In this document: piece after piece, positions 1 through 6,139 of the stretch
Layout: each line of letters opens with the position of its first letter
How positions within the stretch are numbered: the stretch's first letter is position 1
Origin: Accumulibacter sp.
GTDB taxonomy: Bacteria > Pseudomonadota > Gammaproteobacteria > Burkholderiales > Rhodocyclaceae
Reading direction: 5' to 3'
Length of the DNA: 9,115 nt
Assembly: GCA_031267455.1 (NCBI GenBank)
Contig: JAIRZC010000122.1
Span: 1 to 9,115, forward strand
Made by a program: the position numbers and the translations under genes
Notes under the pieces: model-generated
The model's database searches: none
What the model saw: the letters and a program-made list of their open reading frames with translations, nothing else
What the model was told of the DNA's origin: nothing

Positions 1-471
1 CTAGGCTCGGACAGCGATTGGCCCGTAATGGAAAAATGCGCGGAAAAACTCAGGGAATTCGAGATTCCTTATGAAGCCAAAATCCTTTCGGCGCACCGAA
101 CGCCGGATACTGCGCTGGCCTACGCCGCAACGGCGAAAAGCCGCGGAATCCGGGTACTGATCGGCGCGGCGGGCGGCGCGGCGCACCTCGCGGGGGTACT
201 TGCTTCCAAGACCGACCTGCCGGTATTGGCCGTTCCGATGCCCTCGAAGTATCTCCAGGGAATCGATTCACTTTTGTCAATGGTTCAAATGCCCGCTGGC
301 GTTCCGGTCGCCAGTTTCGCGATCGGTGAAGCAGGCGCCATCAACGCAGCGCTGTTCTCGATCGAAATCCTTGCGCTCAAGGATCACGCCCTCGCGCAAA
401 AGCTGGCCGAATTTCGGAGCTGGCAAACGGAAATTGTCCTGGCGAAGACATTGCCCAATCCACAGACCTGA
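1..471 (+). CDS. purE: PurE, N5-carboxyaminoimidazole ribonucleotide mutase (5' end missing)
   Basis: This is the 3' part of the catalytic subunit of phosphoribosylaminoimidazole carboxylase, which converts N5-CAIR to CAIR in de novo purine synthesis in the cytosol. Frame 1 is open from the first base, and 156 residues are visible. They begin within the substrate-binding motif GSDSDWPVM (residues 2-10), so only a short N-terminal stretch lies outside the window. SAHRTP (30-35) holds the histidine equivalent to E. coli His45, and GAAGGAAHLAG (55-65) and the QGIDSLLSMVQMP segment (86-98) fit the bacterial class I enzyme, which normally acts after the ATP-dependent PurK. PurK is not the next gene, although purE-purK pairs are common. 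The stop lies 18 bp before tsaC, so the two are probably co-transcribed. The ATG at 28 is internal (the Met of the GSDSDWPVM motif) and is not the start. Confidence 0.95.
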   Translation, partial: LGSDSDWPVMEKCAEKLREFEIPYEAKILSAHRTPDTALAYAATAKSRGIRVLIGAAGGAAHLAGVLASKTDLPVLAVPMPSKYLQGIDSLLSMVQMPAGVPVASFAIGEAGAINAALFSIEILALKDHALAQKLAEFRSWQTEIVLAKTLPNPQT

Positions 472-489
472 CCGAGCGCTTCCCCAAAG

Positions 490-1488
490 ATGCAGGACTA
501 CGCCTACGCCGTCGAATTGCTGTGTGCCGGGAAACTCGTCGCTTTTCCGACAGAGACGGTTTATGGTCTTGGCGCGGATGCCACGAACCCCGAAGCCGTT
601 TTTCGGATATTCGCCATCAAAAATCGGCCGGCCGATCACCCCTTGATCGTCCACCTTCCCAGCGCGGAGGCACTCGATCCATGGGCAAGATCGATTTCAC
701 CTACCGCTTGCGCGCTCGCCGAGGCGTTCTGGCCCGGCCCGCTGACGCTGGTTCTTCCGCGCGCGCCCGGAGTACTCGATGTTGTGACGGGAGGGCAGGA
801 CACCGTCGCAGTCCGAGTTCCCTCGCACCCAGTCGCGCTCGAGCTTCTGCGCGCTTACGCGCAAGAGTGCGGCGGGCATGGGCGGCTTTGCGGAATCGCC
901 GCGCCATCGGCCAACCGTTTCGGGCGGATCAGCCCGACACGAGCGGAACACGTCAGGGAAGAATTCGGGGAGACGGTCCCGCTCGTGATTGACGGGGGCA
1001 CCTGCCCGGTCGGAATCGAGTCGACGATCCTCGACCTTTCGCGCGGCGAGAGCTTCGCGCCCCGCCTTCTCCGTCCCGGTGGCGTTTCTCCGGATCGTAT
1101 CGAAACCGTTCTCGGGGCGCGCATCGAGAGAGCCGACCTGTCTTTGGAAAACAAAGCGCCGCGCGTACCCGGCTCGCTCTTCGCGCACTACGCGCCGCAA
1201 ACGCCACTTGACACGATCCCGTCGCCACGTCTTCCGAGGGCCTGCGAAGAATTGACGTCGGCGGGGAAAAAAATCGGGGTCATCGTATTCTCATCCATTG
1301 AAACCGACATTCGCGCCGACGCGAAGATCCGACTGCCCGGAACCCCGGAAGCGTATGCGCATGAACTGTACGATTCGTTGCGCGCGCTCGACGCGAGCGG
1401 ATGCGACGCAATCCTCGCGGAAGCCGTTCCCGACGATTCGCGCTGGGCGGCAATCGCCGATCGCCTGCTCCGCGCGTCCAGCCGATGA
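490..1488 (+). CDS. tsaC: TsaC/Sua5-type L-threonylcarbamoyladenylate synthase
   Basis: The product makes threonylcarbamoyl-AMP from threonine, bicarbonate and ATP, the first step of t6A37 modification of ANN-decoding tRNAs. It has 332 residues, so it is the long Sua5 form rather than the short TsaC form of about 190 residues. The YrdC domain spans about residues 5-205: FPTETVYGLGADA (19-31), KNRPADHPL (44-52, the KxRP substrate site), APSANRFGRISPT (138-150) and GIESTILDLS (175-184). A linker with VPGSLFAHYAP (226-236), typical of Sua5 proteins, leads into the C-terminal Sua5 domain (about 240-332). The chosen ATG lies 18 bp after the purE stop and has only a weak purine run (AAAG) before it, which suggests readthrough from purE. 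It is the last gene before a long gap. An alternative symbol is sua5/ywlC. Confidence 0.93.
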   Translation: MQDYAYAVELLCAGKLVAFPTETVYGLGADATNPEAVFRIFAIKNRPADHPLIVHLPSAEALDPWARSISPTACALAEAFWPGPLTLVLPRAPGVLDVVTGGQDTVAVRVPSHPVALELLRAYAQECGGHGRLCGIAAPSANRFGRISPTRAEHVREEFGETVPLVIDGGTCPVGIESTILDLSRGESFAPRLLRPGGVSPDRIETVLGARIERADLSLENKAPRVPGSLFAHYAPQTPLDTIPSPRLPRACEELTSAGKKIGVIVFSSIETDIRADAKIRLPGTPEAYAHELYDSLRALDASGCDAILAEAVPDDSRWAAIADRLLRASSR

Positions 1489-1577
1489 TAAACGGTTCTC
1501 TTAAGAACACCGCCAGACTCCGTTATGGAGACGAGTGTCGAGAAAAATACGACGAGCGGTCTTGAATCCCTGCGGCT

Positions 1578-1608
1578 CTTACAAAGCGTCACAAAATTAC
1601 AATATAAT
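1578..1608 (+). promoter_or_regulatory. Candidate sigma70 promoter for a small RNA
   Basis: A perfect TATAAT hexamer lies at 1603-1608 in an AT-rich patch. The best -35 is weak: CTTACA at 1578-1583 matches TTGACA at four of six positions but with a long 19-nt spacer, and TTACAA at 1579-1584 gives an 18-nt spacer with fewer matches. A start near A1615 would follow. No SD-plus-ATG gene follows before the terminator at 1715-1747, which is why I link it to a non-coding transcript. The -10 is convincing; the -35 and the start are inference. Confidence 0.45.
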
Positions 1609-1614
1609 TATTGC

Positions 1615-1747
1615 AGACGGAAGTTCAGCGCTTCCCTATACTGAAGGCGTTCCAGTAATCCCCTACTGGAACAAAAGTATGACCCTCCCTGACCCATCGC
1701 AATGATGGGATTTCAATCCCGTGCCGGAACCGGCACGGGATTTTTTT
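1615..1747 (+). ncRNA. Putative small RNA of about 130 nt with C-rich single-stranded segments
   Basis: Between a consensus -10 box and an intrinsic terminator lies a chain of small perfect stems. GGAAG/CTTCC pairs 1619-1623 with 1631-1635. GTTCCAGTA (1649-1657) pairs with TACTGGAAC (1664-1672) over a six-base loop ATCCCC. CCCATC (1693-1698) pairs with GATGGG (1704-1709) over loop GCAAT. The terminator stem closes the RNA. A short ATACT/AGTAT pairing (1639-1643? region with 1676-1680) could enclose the second stem. The linker 1683-1690 (CCCTCCCT) and the second loop are C-rich and complementary to Shine-Dalgarno cores such as GGAGG. No ORF with a ribosome-binding site is present. It does not fold like 6S RNA, because its ends are not complementary, and I do not recognise any Rfam family. 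It could instead be a structured 3' UTR of purE-tsaC. Size, start and regulatory role are inference. Confidence 0.45.
1715..1747 (+). terminator. Strong Rho-independent terminator
   Basis: AATCCCGTGCCGG (1715-1727) pairs perfectly with CCGGCACGGGATT (1730-1742). In practice the top of the stem opens to give a GGAACC-type loop. The stem runs straight into seven T residues (1741-1747). This is a textbook intrinsic terminator on the plus strand. It ends the candidate small RNA and would also stop readthrough from purE-tsaC, 227 bp upstream. It separates that unit from rsmE-pap-argA. Confidence 0.9.
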
Positions 1748-2175
1748 ATGTATTTTCGCATGCGCAGCCAATTTTGCGCACATACGGTCCTTTCTTTCGA
1801 GTACGAGGTGTAGTTTTTATATTTCCGGCAAGCTCTTTGTCGCGCGAAGGCCTACCGCCACAAGGCGCCGATGCTGGGCGGGCCGATCCACCCCGGTCAG
1901 GCTTTGGAATTGCGAGCCGCATGACCGAAATGCGATGTAGAATTCGTCGTAAGACTGGCTACGGCTTGAAGTCCCGCCCATTATTCCATTTACAATCATT
2001 TGCGATTCCTTTTCCAAATCCTTTGAGACACGAAGGCGGTCCGTTACGACGTAGCACGCAAAAAGGCGAGTCGACGTATTTTGACTTGGAAAAACAAACG
2101 GAAAAATGGATTTGACCCTTCGGTATCTTGGGCCAGCGCTTCGAGACAGCACTTTATGGAGAAAAAAGGATCCGA
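1748..2175. other. Non-coding stretch with nothing recognisable
   Basis: About 430 bp between the terminator and the leader of the small ORF. It is AT-richer than the surrounding genes, apart from a GC-rich patch around 1840-1925. Open frames exist on both strands, but they have no ribosome-binding sites and give low-complexity, basic or serine-rich translations with no recognisable motif. I found no tRNA, repeat, convincing promoter or terminator. A promoter for the rsmE-pap-argA operon is expected somewhere here, but I could not place it. Confidence 0.5.
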
Positions 2176-2204
2176 ATGAAATCCAACAACGCCGCTGCGT
2201 CTGT

Positions 2205-2246
2205 CCCGCGCCCAACGCGGGCGGCACACTTGCCGCCCGAAAGGAG
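2205..2246 (+). promoter_or_regulatory. Two overlapping hairpins directly before a Shine-Dalgarno site
   Basis: CCCGCG (2205-2210) can pair with CGCGGG (2216-2221) over loop CCCAA. GGGCGGCA (2219-2226) pairs perfectly with TGCCGCCC (2231-2238) over loop CACT. The stems share GGG at 2219-2221, so they cannot both form fully. The second stem ends two bases before AAGGAG (2241-2246), the ribosome-binding site of the 36-codon ORF at 2253. This arrangement could tune translation or act as an RNA switch. The pairings are visible; any regulatory function is inference. Confidence 0.35.
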
Positions 2247-2252
2247 AATTCC

Positions 2253-2363
2253 ATGGTCCTTCGCATCGGCCGATGCGCGCGTTCAGGTTTTTTCTCGATG
2301 TTTCAATCCACGCCTAACCTAAGCGAAACCGCACGGAAGAGGGAAGCCCTCTCCCATGCCTGA
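2253..2363 (+). CDS. Possible 36-residue small protein or leader peptide upstream of rsmE
   Basis: An ATG preceded by an excellent ribosome-binding site (AAGGAG at 2241-2246, six-base spacer) opens a frame of 36 codons ending in TGA. The product is basic and starts MVLRIGRCARSGFFSMF, with no membrane segment, signal peptide or motif that I recognise. It ends 45 bp before rsmE, so it could be the first cistron of the rsmE-pap-argA unit or a leader peptide affecting rsmE expression. Codons 4-9 fall in a 16-bp perfect palindrome (2262-2277) that could form a hairpin within the coding RNA. A rival frame from ATG 2176 to 2322 (48 codons, weak AAAGGA site) overlaps it; at most one is likely real. 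The evidence is the ribosome-binding site alone, so confidence is low. Confidence 0.35.
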   Translation: MVLRIGRCARSGFFSMFQSTPNLSETARKREALSHA

Positions 2364-2398
2364 TGATCCCCTTAAAGGGGGAAGTTTCCAACCGGAGG
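2339..2398 (+). promoter_or_regulatory. Small hairpins and ribosome-binding site of rsmE
   Basis: GAGGG (2339-2343) can pair with CCCTC (2347-2351), and CCCCT (2368-2372) can pair with AGGGG (2376-2380) over a three-base loop. The rsmE ribosome-binding core GGAGG follows at 2394-2398, ten bases before the ATG at 2409. The second stem lacks a T-run after it, so it is not a terminator. These stems may set ribosome access to rsmE, but they are short and could be chance. Confidence 0.4.
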
Positions 2399-2408
2399 AA
2401 AGTTTTAG

Positions 2409-3176
2409 ATGAATTTCACGCGCGCCGCCATACTTCCGCGCTTTTTCTGCCCGCTGCCACTGCTTGCGGGCCTGCGCATGGATATCCCGGAAAACGTGGC
2501 GCGCCACGCGGTGAAGTCGCGACGCATGAAAGCGGGCGACGCGCTGGTGCTTTTCAACGGACTTGGCGGGGAATTCGCGGGAAGAATCGCGGCGGCCGGC
2601 TCAGATAAATCAGAGCGCCTAATGGTTGAAGTGGAAGAAAAACATGAAATCGAACGCGAATCTCCACTCGCAATCACCTTGATCCAAGCGCTTTTGCCCG
2701 GCGAAAAAATGGACATGGCGATCCAAAAAGCAGTCGAACTTGGCGTAAGGCGCATCGTTCCCGTCATCTCTCGACGTAGCGTCCCGAGGCTCGAAGGCGG
2801 GCGGAAGCAACGCCGTCTCGAACACTGGCGCGGCATCGTCATTTCGGCCTGTGAGCAATGCGGTCGCAACCGACTTCTGGAAATTGACACGCCGCAAGAC
2901 TTGGCCAGCTACTTGGGGTCGCTGGACCCCGCGCCGGATATGGGCACGCGCCGGATTCTCCTGCCCGATGCGGACACGCGCCTCTTGGAGCATTTGCCCA
3001 CATTGGGACGGATCGATTTATTGATCGGCGCGGAAGGCGGATTCGACCCGGAAGAAATCCGGCTCGCGCGCGCAAAGGATTTTTTCCCGTCCCGGCTCGG
3101 ACAGCGAATCTTGCGGACAGAAACGGCGGGAATCGCGGCAGTCGCGGCGATTCAATCCCTATGGGGCGATTTTTGA
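2409..3176 (+). CDS. rsmE: RsmE, 16S rRNA (uracil(1498)-N3)-methyltransferase
   Basis: The enzyme methylates N3 of U1498 in 16S rRNA of the assembled 30S subunit using S-adenosylmethionine. The 255 residues match the usual family length. An N-terminal PUA-like RNA-binding domain (about 1-80) contains RFFCPLPL (11-18) and the VARHAVKSRRMKAGD segment (30-44). The SPOUT trefoil-knot domain (about 85-255) carries KAVELGVRRIVPV (107-119), HWRGIVISACEQCGR (139-153), GAEGGFDPEEI (207-217) and the SAM-binding LGQRILRTETA (230-240). The ATG follows GGAGG at 2394-2398 with a ten-base spacer. The stop at 3174-3176 sits inside the AAAGGAGG that serves pap, so the two are closely coupled. No missing residues are evident. 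Nothing suggests horizontal transfer. Confidence 0.94.
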   Translation: MNFTRAAILPRFFCPLPLLAGLRMDIPENVARHAVKSRRMKAGDALVLFNGLGGEFAGRIAAAGSDKSERLMVEVEEKHEIERESPLAITLIQALLPGEKMDMAIQKAVELGVRRIVPVISRRSVPRLEGGRKQRRLEHWRGIVISACEQCGRNRLLEIDTPQDLASYLGSLDPAPDMGTRRILLPDADTRLLEHLPTLGRIDLLIGAEGGFDPEEIRLARAKDFFPSRLGQRILRTETAGIAAVAAIQSLWGDF

Positions 3177-3187
3177 AAGGAGGCGCT

Positions 3188-4711
3188 ATGTTTGAATCGG
3201 CGGAACTCGGGCACAGGGTAGACAAAAAAACCTTCAGGGAAGAAGTCCCCCGACTGCGCGCCGCGCTGCTCGACGCGCAATTCGAGCATCAACAAAAAGC
3301 CGCCTTCCCCATCATCATCCTGATCAGCGGACTCGACGGCGCGGGAAAGGGTGAGACGATCAATATTCTTCATGAATGGATGGACCCGCGTTTTATCCTG
3401 ACACGCGCCTTTTCCGAACCATCGGAAGAAGAACACAAATACCCGTTCATGCGGCGCTTCTGGCAGGCGCTTCCCCCCAAAGGGCGAATCGGAATCTTTT
3501 CGGGTTCGTGGTATTCCGAACCGATATCCCGGCAAACTGCCGGGAAGCAATCGGACGAAACTTTTCACCAGTACATGGACCAGATCAACCGTTTCGAGGC
3601 AATGCTCGTCAATGAAGGCGCGCTCGTCCTGAAGTTCTGGTTCCACCTGCCCAAAGAGGGACAACGGAAACACCTGAGGGCGCTCGAAAAGGACCCGCGC
3701 ACCGCCTGGCGTGTGACAAAGGAAAGCTGGGAGAGGACGAAAACCTACGATAACCTTCAGGACGCCGCCGGACAGATCCTCAGGGTGACGAATACCCCCT
3801 GGGCGCCGTGGGTTGTCGTCGAAGGCACGGACGACAACTACCGCGTGATGACCGTCGGAAAGATCATTCTCGACGCGATGCAAAAACGCCTCGCCGACGA
3901 ACGTGACCAGAATTTTCCCGTCGCGCCGCCGATAACGCTCAAAGTAACGGATTCCCTTGACGTGCTGACTGCGCTCGACTTGACAAAAAAACTCGAGAAA
4001 AACGACTACAAGGCCCAGTTGGCCAAATGGCAGGGACGCCTTTCGGAACTCGCGCGCCGCCCGGAATTCGCCAAGTACGCGCTGATCCTTGCGTTCGAAG
4101 GCATGGATGCGGCTGGAAAGGGCGGCAGCATCCGCCGAATCACCTCCGCGCTTGACGCGCGCCAGTATCAGGTCGTCCCAATCGCCGCGCCGACCGAAGA
4201 AGAGCGTGCGCAACCCTATCTATGGCGGTTCTGGCGCCATGTTCCGCGTATCGGGCGGATCACGATTTTCGATCGGACTTGGTACGGTCGCGTCCTCGTC
4301 GAACGGGTCGAAGGTTTCTGCACGGAAGCGGACTGGTTGCGCGCATATTCGGAAATCAACGACTTCGAAAACGAGCTCTATAACGATGGCGTAATCGTCG
4401 TCAAATTCTGGCTCCAGATCAGCCCACAGGAACAGCTTCGGCGTTTCGATGAACGTGAGAAAATCGAGTTCAAACGCTTCAAGATCACCGACGAGGACTG
4501 GCGCAACCGGGAAAAAATCAAGGAATACCATATCGCGGTCTGCGATATGGTCGACCGGACGAGTACGAACAGGTCACCTTGGATACTTGTCGAGGCCGAA
4601 GACAAGTACTACGCGCGCATCCGCATTCTAAGCGCGGTCTGCGAGCGCCTGGGAAAAATCCTCGACGTAAAATCCGAAAAAGGAAAACAGGCTTTATGTC
4701 CGAAGAGTTGA
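3188..4711 (+). CDS. pap: Polyphosphate:AMP phosphotransferase with two PPK2 domains
   Basis: Proteins of this family transfer phosphate from inorganic polyphosphate to AMP, giving ADP, a route to regenerate adenylates from polyphosphate. The 507 residues contain two tandem PPK2 domains, as in the known tandem (class II) enzymes of about 475-500 residues. Domain 1 (about 15-235) has Walker A GLDGAGKGE (48-56) and FSGSWYSEP (104-112) at the Walker B position. Domain 2 (about 265-495) has EGMDAAGKGG (304-313) and intact FDRTWYGRV (361-369). The acidic residue of Walker B is absent from domain 1, so domain 2 is the likely catalytic half; this is inference from the motif. The start at 3188 follows AAAGGAGG (3176-3183) with a four-base spacer, the best site in the operon; an in-frame ATG at 3161 lies inside rsmE and is unlikely. 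The 3' end overlaps argA by 16 nt. Confidence 0.93.
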   Translation: MFESAELGHRVDKKTFREEVPRLRAALLDAQFEHQQKAAFPIIILISGLDGAGKGETINILHEWMDPRFILTRAFSEPSEEEHKYPFMRRFWQALPPKGRIGIFSGSWYSEPISRQTAGKQSDETFHQYMDQINRFEAMLVNEGALVLKFWFHLPKEGQRKHLRALEKDPRTAWRVTKESWERTKTYDNLQDAAGQILRVTNTPWAPWVVVEGTDDNYRVMTVGKIILDAMQKRLADERDQNFPVAPPITLKVTDSLDVLTALDLTKKLEKNDYKAQLAKWQGRLSELARRPEFAKYALILAFEGMDAAGKGGSIRRITSALDARQYQVVPIAAPTEEERAQPYLWRFWRHVPRIGRITIFDRTWYGRVLVERVEGFCTEADWLRAYSEINDFENELYNDGVIVVKFWLQISPQEQLRRFDEREKIEFKRFKITDEDWRNREKIKEYHIAVCDMVDRTSTNRSPWILVEAEDKYYARIRILSAVCERLGKILDVKSEKGKQALCPKS

Positions 4712-6027
4712 ATTCCGCCCAGTTCGTTTCGCTGTTTCGCTCGGTTGCGCCCTACATCAACCTGTTCCGGAACAAAACCTTCGTTATCGCTTTCGGTGGC
4801 AAGGCGATCGCGGGGCCGCTCGCGCGGACGCTGGCCTACGACGCGAATCTCCTCGCCGCCCTGGGCGTTCGCCTCGTCCTCGTTCACGGCGCGCGCCCGC
4901 AGATCGAAGAAGAATTGCGCGAAAAAGGCCTTCCCTCGCAAATCCACAAAGGCTACCGGGTGACGGATGCGGAAACGCTCGACTGCGTGATTGACGCCGT
5001 AGGCAGCGTCTATCTCGAAATCGACGCCCTCCTTTCGCAGGGTCTCCAAGATACGCCGATGGCCAACAGCCGGATCCGCGTGATCGGCGGAAACTTCATC
5101 ACAGCAAAACCGCTCGGGGTTCTCGACGGAATCGACATGCAATACGCGGGGAACATCCGGAAGATCGATGCCGAAGGCATCCGGGCGCAGCTGCAAATCA
5201 ACAACATCGTCCTCTTGTCCTGCCTTGGCGCAAGCCCAACCGGAGAAACCTTCAATCTTGCGATGGAAGAAGTCGCCGAAGCAACGGCCAATGCGATCAA
5301 GGCCGACAAGCTGATCTTCCTGACGGACAGCCAAGGGGTTGCCGATCGGGACGGCGCGCTGATGAGCGAATTGACGGTCGATTCGGCCGAGCGCTTGATC
5401 GAATCCGGCGACTGGCTGTCACCCGATATCCGGCGCTATCTGCCGAGCGCTATCCGCGCAAGCCGTTCGGGCGTCGGGCGTGTCCATCTGATCGGATTTC
5501 AGGAAGATGGTACCCTGCTCCGGGAGCTTTTCTCACGTGAAGGTGTTGGAACGATCATTACCCGCGAGTCACTCGAAATCTTGCGCGACGCTCGACCGGA
5601 TGATATCGGCGGGCTGGTTGGCCTGATCGAGCCGCTCGAAGCGCAGGGCATTCTCGTCCGGCGATCGCGCGAACTGCTCGAACGCGAAATCAACCGCTTT
5701 TCCGTTATCGAACACGACGGCATGATCGTCGGATGCGCGGCGCTCTATCCTTACGGCGAAAAACAGGCAGAGCTTGCCTGCTTGGCCGTCCACGCAAACT
5801 ACCGCCGTTACGGCTACGGTGAGCGGCTGATGAGGCGTGTCGAAAATCAGGCGCGCGCGGTCGGAATCGAGTGCCTCTTCGTTCTGACGACCGTCACTTC
5901 GCATTGGTTCAAAGAGCGCGGTTTCATAGACCAATCCGTCGATCGCCTTCCCGAGGAAAGGCGCCTCGTCTACAACCTTCAGCGACGTTCCAAAGTGCTG
6001 TCGAAGCCGATTGGATCGCCGGGATGA
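4696..6027 (+). CDS. argA: ArgA, amino-acid N-acetyltransferase (N-acetylglutamate synthase)
   Basis: The enzyme acetylates glutamate with acetyl-CoA, the first step of arginine biosynthesis, and is the usual target of arginine feedback inhibition. From ATG 4696 the product is 443 residues, the same length as E. coli ArgA, and it begins with the familiar FRSVAPYINLFRNKTFVIAF-like segment (14-33). The amino-acid-kinase-like domain (about 25-290) contains HGARPQ (64-69), GYRVTD (86-91), GNFITAKPLGV (132-142) and FQEDGTLLRELFSREGVGT (268-286). The GNAT domain (about 297-443) contains DIGG (303-306), GILVRRSRELLE (318-329), the acetyl-CoA loop YRRYGYGERLM (369-379) and HWFKERGF (403-410). The gene starts 16 nt inside pap in another frame, implying translational coupling. 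Longer in-frame extensions back to 4579 lie wholly within pap and are rejected. Confidence 0.96.
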   Translation: MSEELNSAQFVSLFRSVAPYINLFRNKTFVIAFGGKAIAGPLARTLAYDANLLAALGVRLVLVHGARPQIEEELREKGLPSQIHKGYRVTDAETLDCVIDAVGSVYLEIDALLSQGLQDTPMANSRIRVIGGNFITAKPLGVLDGIDMQYAGNIRKIDAEGIRAQLQINNIVLLSCLGASPTGETFNLAMEEVAEATANAIKADKLIFLTDSQGVADRDGALMSELTVDSAERLIESGDWLSPDIRRYLPSAIRASRSGVGRVHLIGFQEDGTLLRELFSREGVGTIITRESLEILRDARPDDIGGLVGLIEPLEAQGILVRRSRELLEREINRFSVIEHDGMIVGCAALYPYGEKQAELACLAVHANYRRYGYGERLMRRVENQARAVGIECLFVLTTVTSHWFKERGFIDQSVDRLPEERRLVYNLQRRSKVLSKPIGSPG

Positions 6028-6139
6028 GAAAGGCTGCGTTCCATTTCCGGGTATTTGCCCCGGAAACACAGGATTTCGACGGGCTTTCCCCCTGACCGGA
6101 GGGAAGTAACGAGAGCGGCTGCTCGCGCTTTTCGCTCCG
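6028..6139. other. Convergent intergenic region with one stem-loop
   Basis: This 112-bp gap separates the converging argA and coaX ends. TTTCCGGG (6044-6051) pairs perfectly with CCCGGAAA (6059-6066) over a seven-base loop. There is no T-run on either strand, so it is not a canonical intrinsic terminator, but its position suggests 3'-end protection or weak bidirectional termination. A weaker TTCCC/GGGAA pairing lies further right. Confidence 0.35.

Noticed and set aside
1600..1750. 6S RNA
   Set aside because: The 5' and 3' parts are not complementary, so the long stem with central bubble cannot form.
1895..1920. GGTCAGG followed by GGAA and GAGCC, resembling the core of 4.5S/SRP RNA
   Set aside because: The GGAA tetraloop lacks a closing GC stem, the AGCAG internal loop is wrong, and no outer helix forms with the flanks.
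1847..1924. A 25-codon frame containing PIHPGQALELRAA, slightly like an antitoxin or transposase remnant
   Set aside because: It is closed by a stop shortly upstream, has no start site, and the similarity is to a few residues only; chance in a GC-rich patch is enough.
1702..2115. 137-codon plus-strand ORF
   Set aside because: It begins inside the small RNA terminator, has no ribosome-binding site, and the translation is low-complexity with no domain.
2219..2234. Sigma54 -24/-12 promoter (GG-N10-GC ending in TTGC)
   Set aside because: The -12 part fits, but the -24 part (GGGCGG) is far from TGGCAC and the bases are better explained by the perfect hairpin.
1817..2266. 149-codon minus-strand ORF
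   Set aside because: The translation is arginine- and serine-rich with no motif and there is no ribosome-binding site at its start.
2176..2322. 48-codon ORF overlapping the 36-codon ORF
   Set aside because: It has a weaker ribosome-binding site and a proline/arginine-rich translation; it runs through the hairpins, so it is kept only as an alternative.
3161..3187. Earlier in-frame ATG for pap
   Set aside because: It lies inside rsmE without a ribosome-binding site; ATG 3188 follows AAAGGAGG.
4579..4695. N-terminal extension of argA
   Set aside because: It is out-of-frame translation of the end of pap; starting at 4696 gives exactly the usual 443 residues.
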